From positions 5,828,001-5,892,000 of the forward strand of contig OY759767.1 of assembly GCA_963662705.2 (NCBI GenBank): DNA of 64,000 nucleotides. The letters run 5' to 3'. Origin of the DNA: JAPPHA01 sp963662705. GTDB taxonomy: Bacteria; Pseudomonadota; Alphaproteobacteria; Rhodobacterales; Rhodobacteraceae. A program made the translations under genes and the position numbers. Shown one piece after another: positions 16,474-24,786 of the stretch. The stretch's first letter is position 1. Each line of letters begins with the position of its first letter. The notes under the pieces are model-generated. The model made no database searches. It was not told the origin of the DNA and was given only the letters and a program-made list of their open reading frames with translations.

Positions 16474-17553
16474 TTACTGAACGAAATCCTCCCAGTTCTT
16501 CGAGAAGTTGTCGATGAAACCCGGCAGATCTGCATCCGGATTGTGCACGCGGCTGAGGCTGCGGATGTCTTCGTCCGACAGGATGCAGCCCTGCAGAAGT
16601 CCGTTGGCGTAGGTATCCACGTTCGCCGCGGTGACCGGAATCAGGCTGAAGAGCGGCTGGGTGTTTTCGACCGGGTGGCCGTGGAGGTAATCGTAGAGCT
16701 GGATCAGGCCGAATCCTCCGACCATCCAGTGCCCGCCAATCGAGAAGTCAAGCTTGCCGTCCTTGATGAATTGCGCAACCTGTTCGTCGATGTCGGTCGT
16801 AATGATGGCGATGTCGTCCCGTCCGGCCTGGTCCACTGCGAATTGGCTGCCAAGCCCCGCCACGGCGCCAAGCACGATGATCGCATCGATCTCGCCCGGA
16901 GCGAAGCGGGCGATAAACTGCTCGGCATACTTCTGACCGTTCTCGCGGTTGAGCCGGTCCCAGGCTTCGGCGATCAATTCCACATCGCCATGCTGGTCGA
17001 GCACGCTCTTGACGCCATCCCAGATTTCCTCGGCCGAAGTCACGCCCTTCTGGTTCCAGATCATCGCCACTTTCTTGTGCCCGAGATCAACGGTTGTCTG
17101 GCCGATCGCCTCGCCCCAGGTCGTGTTGTTCTGGGTGACCTGCGCGATGAAGTCCTCACCCTCGTAATCCGTGTCGTAGTTCGAAACCACCAGTCGACCC
17201 ACGGCAACGCCCGGGATGTCGTTCGCTTCCAGAAGTCGGGCCACCTGAATACCGGCGGGCGAGGTCAGAGGGTTGAAAACCAGGCCGTCTGGCTGGCTGG
17301 CGATAATCGATTCGGCCTGAGCCACGTGCTGCTCTTCCGAGTTCTGGTCGTCAAACTCCTTCAGGTCGACTGCGAGTGCACTTGCGACGCAGCGTTCGAA
17401 CCGGTGGCGATTGATGACCCAAGGGTTGGTCTCGGGTTGACCAAGGTCAGCAATGACCAAGTCGGTGCGCGCGTGGCCGTCGGCAACGACGGCACCGCCA
17501 AGTGGCATTGTGACAGCCGCCACGAGAATGGATTTCAGGATTGTCTTGCTCAT
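16474..17553 (-). CDS. Sugar-binding protein of the ABC transporter (Peripla_BP_4)
   Basis: 359 residues. An N-terminal signal peptide (KTILKSILVAAVTMPLGG, AVVADGHA cleavage region) precedes a two-lobe periplasmic sugar-binding fold: SIIASQPDGLVFNPLT, DLGHKKVAMIWNQKG and IIVLGAVAGLG. ATG 17553 has a GGAGAGA site; the frame could extend upstream but without a signal. It is the first gene of an eight-gene operon and sets the specificity of the transporter whose ATPase and permease lie at the far end. Confidence 0.9.
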   Translation of the reverse strand: MSKTILKSILVAAVTMPLGGAVVADGHARTDLVIADLGQPETNPWVINRHRFERCVASALAVDLKEFDDQNSEEQHVAQAESIIASQPDGLVFNPLTSPAGIQVARLLEANDIPGVAVGRLVVSNYDTDYEGEDFIAQVTQNNTTWGEAIGQTTVDLGHKKVAMIWNQKGVTSAEEIWDGVKSVLDQHGDVELIAEAWDRLNRENGQKYAEQFIARFAPGEIDAIIVLGAVAGLGSQFAVDQAGRDDIAIITTDIDEQVAQFIKDGKLDFSIGGHWMVGGFGLIQLYDYLHGHPVENTQPLFSLIPVTAANVDTYANGLLQGCILSDEDIRSLSRVHNPDADLPGFIDNFSKNWEDFVQ

Positions 17554-17913
17554 TCTCTCCTCCCTGAATGAACTGGGGTGCGCACGAGATGCGCATATTC
17601 TTGGATTACGGGCGGTTTTCCGCCCTTTTAACTGCGTGCCACAACTAAATGCGCTTTGCAATTAATTTTTGTTTATCCGGTCACAAATCTTCGGAATCAC
17701 CGGTTGCCGGAAAACAACCGCCTTTGGTCCGGATCGGGACAGGTGACCCGGGGAGCGGGTCGACAAGACCACGTGACACCGCATCGTCACCTTTCAGCCG
17801 GGATTGGTCGACATGTCGGGCTGAAAACTCAGTGCAAGGCGGCACCGCCCGTCCGGTCCCGGCTGGTGTCTTGCTTCACACATGTGTACCGGAAGGTTCA
17901 TGCGCCAAGGGTA
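17554..17913 (-). promoter_or_regulatory. Upstream region of the fructoside operon
   Basis: No gene is present. It contains a GGGCGG/CCGCCC stem with a TTTT loop at 17610-17625, followed on the plus strand by TTTT. An AT-rich block (about 17640-17690) holds TTGTGA and TTAATT-like boxes and probably the operon promoter. A ROK-type operator is expected here but no clear palindrome is identified. Confidence 0.4.
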
Positions 17914-19335
17914 TCAGAGCAAACCCGGGAGCCAGAGGACAATCCCGGGAAAGGCGATCAATACAGCCACCGTCAACACGTCGGCAGCGAAGAATGGTGA
18001 CGCGCCCCGGAAAACGTCCTGGGCCGTAATGGGGAACCGGTTTTCCCGGCTGACCCCCGCGACAACGAAACAGTTCAGGCCGATTGGCGGCGTGATCAGA
18101 CACAACTCCGCCATCTTGACCACGATGATTCCGAACCAGATCCCGCATTCTTCCGCGGTCATGCCGAGGCCTGAGGCCTCCCGCGTGACGTCCGGACCTC
18201 CGTTAAGGGCGATCACCGCCGGAAAGACGACCGGGAGTGTCAGGATGAGCATTCCGACCGCATCCATGAACATGCCAAGAATGACGTAACAAAGGAGAAT
18301 GAACGCAAGTGTCAGGAGAGGCGGCTGATTCAGGCCGTCGATCCAGGCGGCAAATGTTCCGGGCAAGTCGGCGAAACCGAGATACCGCACGTAGATCAAT
18401 ACGCCCCAGATCATGGTGAATATCATGACCGTCAGCTTGGCAGCCTCCATGAGCGCGCCCTTCAGCTGCTGCCATCTCATTCCCTGCCACAACGCCATCA
18501 GCAGCACGATGAAGACGCCGAGGGCGCCCGCTTCGGTTGGCGTCGCCCAACCGAAATAGATCGAATAGATGATGATCAGGACGACCAGCAGGATCGGCGT
18601 GGCGCCTGGCAGGCTCTGGAATCGCATGCGCCAGTTGAACCCGGTGACCGGAGGAGCCATTTCCTTGCGAAAGGTTGCCATTCCGACGACCAGCATTGCA
18701 TAGATCAGGGCCGACACGGCACCAGGTATGAACCCGGCCAGAAGGAGCTTGCCGACCGATTCCTCGACGATGATGGCGTAGATGACGAGAATCGCAGAGG
18801 GCGGAATCAGGGAAGCCAGGGTCCCGCCAGCCGCCACGACACCAGCGGCAAAGCGCCGGTCGTAGTTGAGCTGCAGCATTTCCGGTATGGCTATCCTGGC
18901 AAACACCGCCGAAGTTGCGACCGACGCCCCCGATACGGCGGCAAATCCTGCCGTTGCGAAGACCGTTGCAACACCGAGGCCTCCGGGAAGCCATCCGACC
19001 CACCGTTTGGCAGCCTCGAACAGGTAGCGTGTCAGTCCGGCGAAATACGCGAGATATCCGATCAGGATGAATGTCGGAATCAGGGACAGGGCATAGGTCG
19101 TCGACTTGGAATGGGGAATCTGGCCGGAGAGCTTGGTCGCAGTTATCAGGCCGCGTTCGAACCCCTGTTTCTGCATGAAGAAAAGGCAGAGGCCGAGAAA
19201 CCCGATGAACGCGGCGGCAAAAGCCACACGAACGCCGAGCACGACGAGGACAAGCAGCAGTCCCGACAGCCACAGGGCGATCTCGAAAGGGTCGTGTCCC
19301 GCCAGCAAGGCCTTGATGTCCAGTAAATCAGCCAT
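17914..19335 (-). CDS. TRAP transporter large permease (DctM)
   Basis: 473 residues and about twelve hydrophobic segments. Family landmarks are the fumarate/C4-type loop GGTLASLIPPSAI, GWATPTEAGALGV and the C-terminal ITPPIGLNCFVVAG. The ATG at 19335 overlaps the small-permease gene by 8 bp; the frame continues upstream without a membrane start. It forms the sodium-coupled transport unit with DctQ and the binding protein. The substrate is probably a carboxylate, but sequence does not say which. Confidence 0.92.
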   Translation of the reverse strand: MADLLDIKALLAGHDPFEIALWLSGLLLVLVVLGVRVAFAAAFIGFLGLCLFFMQKQGFERGLITATKLSGQIPHSKSTTYALSLIPTFILIGYLAYFAGLTRYLFEAAKRWVGWLPGGLGVATVFATAGFAAVSGASVATSAVFARIAIPEMLQLNYDRRFAAGVVAAGGTLASLIPPSAILVIYAIIVEESVGKLLLAGFIPGAVSALIYAMLVVGMATFRKEMAPPVTGFNWRMRFQSLPGATPILLVVLIIIYSIYFGWATPTEAGALGVFIVLLMALWQGMRWQQLKGALMEAAKLTVMIFTMIWGVLIYVRYLGFADLPGTFAAWIDGLNQPPLLTLAFILLCYVILGMFMDAVGMLILTLPVVFPAVIALNGGPDVTREASGLGMTAEECGIWFGIIVVKMAELCLITPPIGLNCFVVAGVSRENRFPITAQDVFRGASPFFAADVLTVAVLIAFPGIVLWLPGLL

Positions 19336-19957
19336 CGGCGCCCGTAACCGTACCGGCCTCGTGGGCTGCCTGTGAGGCAGCATCCTGAATCCGCGGGACC
19401 GCCACCGGAGCCTCCGGATTGAGGCGAATCGCGCGGCCAAACCCCCAAAGCTGGAGCGCAAGCCGCGCCCACAGCAAGGACATGGCAACAGGAACGATCA
19501 GCTTGGCCGGCCAAAGCGGCAGTCCAAGATCGATCGAACTGTCCCGGCTCCAATTCGGAGACCCGAAATCGAAACTGCGGAGAAAGTGAGACCATGTCCC
19601 GTAGATCAGGACCGTGGTCAGCAGGATCATGAACAGGATCGACAGGAATTCGACGATCCACAATGAACGTCCCCGCATGCGGCCAATCGCGATTTCCATG
19701 CGAATGTGGCCGCCTTCGCGCTGGCAGAACGCAAGGCCGGCGAAGACAAAGAACGCCATGAACTGCTCGACCCAGTCGATGAATCCCGGGACCGGCAGAT
19801 TCAGGAGTTTCCGGCCGAGGACATTGGTTGCCGCAAGACAGACAAGGGCAAAGATGACGATCCCGCTGGCAAGATTAAGGCGGGATTCGGTCTTGAGGAC
19901 CCAGCGGTCGATCCGCGACAGCCTTGTGTCGTCAACCGAAACGGCTGAAATTGGCAT
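19328..19957 (-). CDS. TRAP transporter small permease (DctQ)
   Basis: About 209 residues with four membrane helices (IVIFALVCLAATNVLGRK, FMAFFVFAGLAF, WIVEFLSILFMILL, LIVPVAMSLLW). The EGGHIRMEI motif between helices 2 and 3 is characteristic of DctQ. A GTG at 19987 is an alternative start. It lies between the binding-protein and large-permease genes in the standard P-Q-M order. Confidence 0.9.
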   Translation of the reverse strand: MPISAVSVDDTRLSRIDRWVLKTESRLNLASGIVIFALVCLAATNVLGRKLLNLPVPGFIDWVEQFMAFFVFAGLAFCQREGGHIRMEIAIGRMRGRSLWIVEFLSILFMILLTTVLIYGTWSHFLRSFDFGSPNWSRDSSIDLGLPLWPAKLIVPVAMSLLWARLALQLWGFGRAIRLNPEAPVAVPRIQDAASQAAHEAGTVTGADG

Positions 19958-20014
19958 GGAACTGGTCTCTGTGTTGGCGGAACGCACACTCCGGTGCGTT
20001 CCGCCGCGTGCGCG

Positions 20015-21034
20015 TCAACGCATTTCCTGCAGGGTCGACTGAACCAGGTCGTAGAGTTCCTGCGCCGGAAGGCCCTGGGCGGACATCGCTTCGATCCATG
20101 CATCGCGAACCGGGCCGGCGACCTCACGGAACCGTTCCAGTTCGCTGTCGCTGATCGTCACCTTCTGGACATTCTTTTCGGCGAGGATTTCCTCCCATTT
20201 CGCCAACAGTTCACCGTAGTTGGCGAGATAATGGGCGATCGCCTCGTCAATGGAGCCGTCAAGGGCAGCGCGGTGTTCGTCGCTGAGCGCCTCGTAGGCA
20301 TCGATGTTGACGACAACGGGGCAATTGACCGTACCCGGATTGAGGTTTTCGGTCCACCAGTCCGCGAGATCGATCGTCTGGAACGACAGATGGGCGTGCT
20401 GGGCAAAGGCAACCGTATCGACGACACCGGTTTCAAGTGCCTGCTGCGCCTCGGTCGCGGTTACCGATGTCGGAACCGCGCCAACCGCCTCGAACGCCTT
20501 GCCGAGCCCGCCGGTCGCACGTACCCGCATTCCCTTGAATTCATCGAGTTCGTCCTTTGGCTCCCCGGTCCCGACGATATTGTACTGTGGCATCGGCGAT
20601 GTCATCAGCAGCCTGGCGTTCCATCTGGCAAGATCTGCGACCGTCGCCGGATGCCCATAGACAGCATTGCTGACTGCAACTTCTTCCTCCAGGTTCATGA
20701 CGCCAAGGAACGGCAACTCGAGAACCGTGATGGTCGGGTTCTTGTCGCCGTGGTAGCCCGCGCAGAACTGAGCCATTTCGAATGCGCCGACGGATATTCC
20801 GTCGAGGTTCTCGCGGTTCTTCGACAGCCCGCCGTAAGAGATATTCATCGTGAACGCGCCGCCGGTCTTTTCTGCGACCAGTTCGGCAAGTTTCTCGACA
20901 TGTTCAGTAAACGCCCTGCGTTTGCCCCAGAGCGATACGTTCCATTCGGCTGCGCCCGCTTCCCCCGCGATGGCAAGGGCGGCCGCTGTGAAAACCGCAG
21001 TCCGGATTCCTGACAATTTCTTGATTCGACTCAT
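20015..21034 (-). CDS. TRAP transporter binding protein (DctP family)
   Basis: 339 residues. A signal peptide (GIRTAVFTAAALAIAGEAGA) precedes a DctP fold: the specificity-helix region GMRVRATGGLGKAFEAVGA with the conserved arginine that grips carboxylates, then ATEAQQALETGVVD. ATG 21034 sits behind a strong AAGGAGG. It is the first gene of the TRAP operon. The ligand is unknown; the arginine supports an organic acid. Confidence 0.9.
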   Translation of the reverse strand: MSRIKKLSGIRTAVFTAAALAIAGEAGAAEWNVSLWGKRRAFTEHVEKLAELVAEKTGGAFTMNISYGGLSKNRENLDGISVGAFEMAQFCAGYHGDKNPTITVLELPFLGVMNLEEEVAVSNAVYGHPATVADLARWNARLLMTSPMPQYNIVGTGEPKDELDEFKGMRVRATGGLGKAFEAVGAVPTSVTATEAQQALETGVVDTVAFAQHAHLSFQTIDLADWWTENLNPGTVNCPVVVNIDAYEALSDEHRAALDGSIDEAIAHYLANYGELLAKWEEILAEKNVQKVTISDSELERFREVAGPVRDAWIEAMSAQGLPAQELYDLVQSTLQEMR

Positions 21035-21832
21035 TGAAAACCTCCTTCTTTTCATTGCACGTCGTTGCACGCGGATCTCTGGTCCTGGACCACCCGTTGC
21101 ATGTTATCCGGAATCGCTAGCACCGCAAAACCTTCAAGACAACCGACAGGTACTAAAACCAGGTTGCGGACCCGGCGCCGAGTGCTTTGGGGGCCGAACA
21201 AGCGCGTTTTTCGATGTGACAAACCCGGTTCCGTGCGGATGAGTTCCGATCAGTTGCAACCAGCCTGCGATCAACGGACCGAGCCCATCATTGCGACCGG
21301 TTGATGCGGTTTGGTCCATAACCACGCGCGGCACTGTCTCGATCGGACTTCCCGCGGCATCCAGGGACCGCGGTCTTTCCCTTTCGGGCATCATCCGGAT
21401 TGCCGGTACCGGTCCGGATGATGGGCCTTGTGACCTCCCGCCTGGCTGCACGGTCCCGTTGTCAATGTGGTTTGCCCTCGAACAGGTTTGCGCGGTGCCG
21501 GACCGCTGGGCAGGCGCGTACCGGGATGAACGGTCGGGCGCCGGCATTCGGGATGAAGCCGGGGTGATCTCATGGCGGTCGACGAGGAAATGCACGCCAC
21601 GGTCGCGCGGCTGTCGCGGGCCGGGGACGGGCCGGACGGGAAAGCCGGCACCGGCCGAAACGCACCGAACACGCTGTCCCCTCAACCAGGGAGCGCCCTG
21701 AGGAGGCCCCGGACCTGCCGGCCGGGACTCCTTGCCGGCAATTCGGCGCACGGGGCTGTCGCAGTGCGGAAGATCATGACAAGTCCGGTTGCCGGTCCTT
21801 CGCCCGGCAACCGGATTTGTCCGGAGCACGTC
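21035..21832. other. Intergenic region, no gene seen
   Basis: About 800 bp between the TRAP promoter side and the end of the peptide-binding protein gene. Short open frames on both strands have no recognisable protein features or start sites. The TRAP promoter must lie near its left end. Confidence 0.5.
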
Positions 21833-23368
21833 TCACACGTTGTTGGGTCCGAAGTCCATGTATGGCAAAACGTAGGGCTGCCAGTCGAGATCCTTCTTCT
21901 TGCCGTAGAGCCAGACTTCCTGGAACAGCACGATTCCCATGGGATCGGCCGTTTCCCATTCCGTCATCATTGCTCTGAATGCGTCCCGGCGGGCCGCCTT
22001 GTCGGGCTCGTTTTCCAGGATGATCCCGTTGGCGTTGAACGTGTCGTTCACCCAGCCCCATCCGCGGCCTTCCATGACCGAAGGTTTGAACAGGCGCCAG
22101 AGAATCGTTGCCGGATCCTGCCAGACCATGGTGGCGGACATGTTCCTGATTGAATGGTGGCCGCGTGTGATTTGCTTCCAGTTCTCCCGGATCTGAAGCT
22201 CGACATTGATGCCGACTGCCTTCCACATTTCCCGCAGAACTTCGGCAATTGCCACTTCCGTATCGATGACGTTAGGCAACAGCGGATAATCGATAACCTC
22301 GCCCTTGTAGTCGGACTTGGCAAGTTCCTCCCTTGCCCGTTCCGGATCGTATGTTGGCACAGGATAATCGGCATCGAAGACTTCACCGAAACTCGGAAGC
22401 TGCAGTCCGTTCGGGACGCTGGCGCGCCCGGCGAACAGTGCATCCACCAACAACTGGCGGTCGACCGCAAGGCTCAATGCGCGCCGCAAGTGCACGTTCT
22501 TCATCATTGGATGGGCAAAGTCGCCCTGGTTGAAAATGAGGATCCGTAGTTTTGCCCCGGGACCGCCGACGACCTCGATGTCTTCGTAGTTGTCGATCGT
22601 CGATATCTGGTCGACCGGGACGACTGTGATGACATCGAAATCCCCCGATGCGAGACCGGCAATTCTGCCGGCAACTTCGGGAACTTCCACGAATGTGAGC
22701 GACTGCACGTTTGGTGATCCACCCCAGTAATCGTCAAACGCCTCCAGAACAAACCGGTCGGTGTTGAGATCGGCCACGCGGAACGGCCCGGTTCCGATCG
22801 GCATCAGCGCCCAGTCTCCATAACTTGGGGCATCCAGGTAGGCGCGCTTGTTGACGATTTCGCTACTCCACATCGCGAACCGCTGCTCGATGATCGGGTC
22901 GACGCCCGCCATCACGATCTGCACCGTCTTGTCGTCAAGCACGTTTGTTTCCGAGACGTTCGAAAAGAACTGAGCCAGGCGTACCGGTCCGTCGCCCTCG
23001 CGACGTTCCTTTGAGAACGTGAACGCAACGTCTTCCGCCGTCAAATCGTCACCGTTGTGAAACCTGATGCCCTCCCTGAGCGTGAAGACGATTTCCCGGA
23101 AACCCTCGATTTCCCAGGAACTCGCAAGTCCCGGGCCAAGCTGCATCTGGTTGTGAAAGTCGGCCTCGATCAACTTGTCGAACACATTGTACGAGATCGG
23201 GACCGTATAGTCGGCCGTATCCCGGCCCGGGCTGATGTTCTCCGGCAGTCGCTGCACTCCGACGACGATGTCGCGCCTCTCCTGGGCGCCGATTGCATGT
23301 GGCAGCATCGTCAGACCCGCGATGGCGCCGGCACCCTTAAGGAGTTCTCTCCTGGCAATTGTCAGCAT
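21833..23368 (-). CDS. Peptide/nickel-type ABC substrate-binding protein (SBP family 5)
   Basis: 511 residues. The N-terminus ARRELLKGAGAIAGLTMLPH looks like a twin-arginine-type signal (RRELLK). The mature protein has the DppA/OppA layout: YNVFDKLIEADF, the LREGIRFHNGDDLTAEDVAF motif and a C-terminal lobe. ATG 23368 follows GGAGACGG. It is transcribed away from the regulator and the rest of the transporter, with a shared 256-bp regulatory gap. It delivers a peptide or similar solute to the permeases at 26640-28471. Confidence 0.92.
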   Translation of the reverse strand: MLTIARRELLKGAGAIAGLTMLPHAIGAQERRDIVVGVQRLPENISPGRDTADYTVPISYNVFDKLIEADFHNQMQLGPGLASSWEIEGFREIVFTLREGIRFHNGDDLTAEDVAFTFSKERREGDGPVRLAQFFSNVSETNVLDDKTVQIVMAGVDPIIEQRFAMWSSEIVNKRAYLDAPSYGDWALMPIGTGPFRVADLNTDRFVLEAFDDYWGGSPNVQSLTFVEVPEVAGRIAGLASGDFDVITVVPVDQISTIDNYEDIEVVGGPGAKLRILIFNQGDFAHPMMKNVHLRRALSLAVDRQLLVDALFAGRASVPNGLQLPSFGEVFDADYPVPTYDPERAREELAKSDYKGEVIDYPLLPNVIDTEVAIAEVLREMWKAVGINVELQIRENWKQITRGHHSIRNMSATMVWQDPATILWRLFKPSVMEGRGWGWVNDTFNANGIILENEPDKAARRDAFRAMMTEWETADPMGIVLFQEVWLYGKKKDLDWQPYVLPYMDFGPNNV

Positions 23369-23624
23369 TTCCGTCTCCTCCCGTCGGTCAAGCAACATGT
23401 TAGATTCGATTCGGATTCATTCTATCGGACAATACAATACATTACAATGTAAATGATTGTGTGATTTACAAGCCTGGAGGGTGTGTGAAGAAACGTTAAA
23501 AAAATACTATTTTACAGATTAATAAATGAAAATCCGGCTGGAATGAATGACGCATTACAATCATTATAAAATGTTTGACTATGCGAGTCGGCTCCGGCAT
23601 GATGCCGAATCAGGGGGCGCACCG
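23369..23624. promoter_or_regulatory. Divergent promoter region of the peptide ABC locus
   Basis: This gap is strikingly AT-rich compared with its surroundings. The nonamer CATTACAAT occurs twice, at 23440-23448 and 23553-23561. The first is followed by GTAAATGAT, making a small TTAC-aat-GTAA dyad; the second is followed by a TATAAA-like box (about 23565-23570). These are plausible binding sites for the GntR-type regulator next door and promoters for both directions. Confidence 0.5.
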
Positions 23625-24752
23625 ATGAACGACATTTCAAGCAGTACAGTTTTGGTAGACCAGTTGCGTGCGGAGTTCGCGACGCTGGAGGCCGGCAGCC
23701 GCGTACCGACAATGCGCGATATCGCCAGCCGGCATGATGTCAGCGTCTTCGCGGTCCAGCGGGCCTTCGAGGTCCTCAAGGAGGAAGGGTTGATACAGAG
23801 CTTCGTCGGGCGTGGTTCCTTCGTGACCGGAGGCGACATCGCCCGGTCGAGTATCGTCGGACGGTCGCGTGCGGCGCGGATCCTGATCGTGAGCCATTCG
23901 ACGCCGAGCCTGCGGGGCTACAGGGTTGCCCATTCCCTCCAGACCGAACTCCTCCAGGCCGGATGCAGGGCCATAACCGTCAGCTACAGCGATGCAATCG
24001 AGCTCGGGGATGTGCTTGGCGACGGGCGCTACGATATGTGCGTGCTCCAGCCGAGGCGCTCTATCCTCCCGGTCGAAGTCATTGCGATGCTGAAATCGAA
24101 GGCGAAACACATGATCGTGGAAGGTCGGGAACTCGAACGCCTCGACGTCGATGTGTTCGTCCGGAACAGGGCCAAGAGCATGGCCTTGGCGCTGCATTCC
24201 TTGAGGGAGCTCGGGCATACGAGAATCGGCCTTCTCACCGAGAGGCTGGATGCCGCTGCGGGCTATGCGGAAATCGAAAACCATTTCCTGCAAAACCATG
24301 CCTCGCTGCCGGGCAACGCGGAGTCTCTGATTGTGCGGGCGAATGCCGACCAGGATGACGGAATCCTCGCTTCGGAAATCCGCGACGCCTTGCAGAAGGA
24401 TCTGGCCAATGTCTCCGAGTTGCCCACAGGATTCATCGTGTCCGGCCGCTTCGAACCCGAATCGATCAGGGAAGGCTTCCGATCCGCCGGGTTCGAGATC
24501 CCCGCGGCCGTCAGCGTCGTGAGCCTGCGCGTGGATACCGAGTCATTCCCGGCGGACGCACGCTTTACCGCCGTTGGACGCACGACGGAACATGTCGTCC
24601 AGGGCCTCGTGTCAATGATCAACTGGCGGTTGTCGAACCCGAACGAACCACCGGTCCAGGTGCTGGACAATCCAAGCCTTTTCGCCGGATTCTCCACGGT
24701 TCGCATTGACGGGAATGGCGGGATCCGGCGCGCCGCATCCGGCGCCCGATGA
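23625..24752 (+). CDS. GntR/LacI-hybrid transcriptional regulator
   Basis: 375 residues. A GntR-type winged helix at about 10-72 (SRVPTMRDIASRHDVSVFAV, LIQSFVGRGSFV) is fused to a periplasmic-binding-like effector domain (about 80-370: LGHTRIGLLTERLDAAAGYA, LPTGFIVSGRFE). This architecture is used for sugar or amine-responsive repressors. ATG 23625 follows an AGGGGG tract; a longer frame from 23547 is possible. It probably controls the divergent binding-protein gene and its own downstream transporter genes. Confidence 0.87.
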   Translation: MNDISSSTVLVDQLRAEFATLEAGSRVPTMRDIASRHDVSVFAVQRAFEVLKEEGLIQSFVGRGSFVTGGDIARSSIVGRSRAARILIVSHSTPSLRGYRVAHSLQTELLQAGCRAITVSYSDAIELGDVLGDGRYDMCVLQPRRSILPVEVIAMLKSKAKHMIVEGRELERLDVDVFVRNRAKSMALALHSLRELGHTRIGLLTERLDAAAGYAEIENHFLQNHASLPGNAESLIVRANADQDDGILASEIRDALQKDLANVSELPTGFIVSGRFEPESIREGFRSAGFEIPAAVSVVSLRVDTESFPADARFTAVGRTTEHVVQGLVSMINWRLSNPNEPPVQVLDNPSLFAGFSTVRIDGNGGIRRAASGAR

Positions 24753-24786
24753 AGACCCGGGACCGTCGACGGTAGCGGAGAACAGG

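Noticed and set aside
15055..17571. 838-codon open frame on the plus strand
   Set aside because: It runs opposite to the GH32 and sugar-binding protein genes, which have clear motifs, and itself has no recognisable domain; high GC gives long antisense frames.
17610..17629. Rho-independent terminator on the plus strand
   Set aside because: The stem and TTTT fit a terminator shape, but no plus-strand gene leads into it; kept only as a feature of the operon leader.
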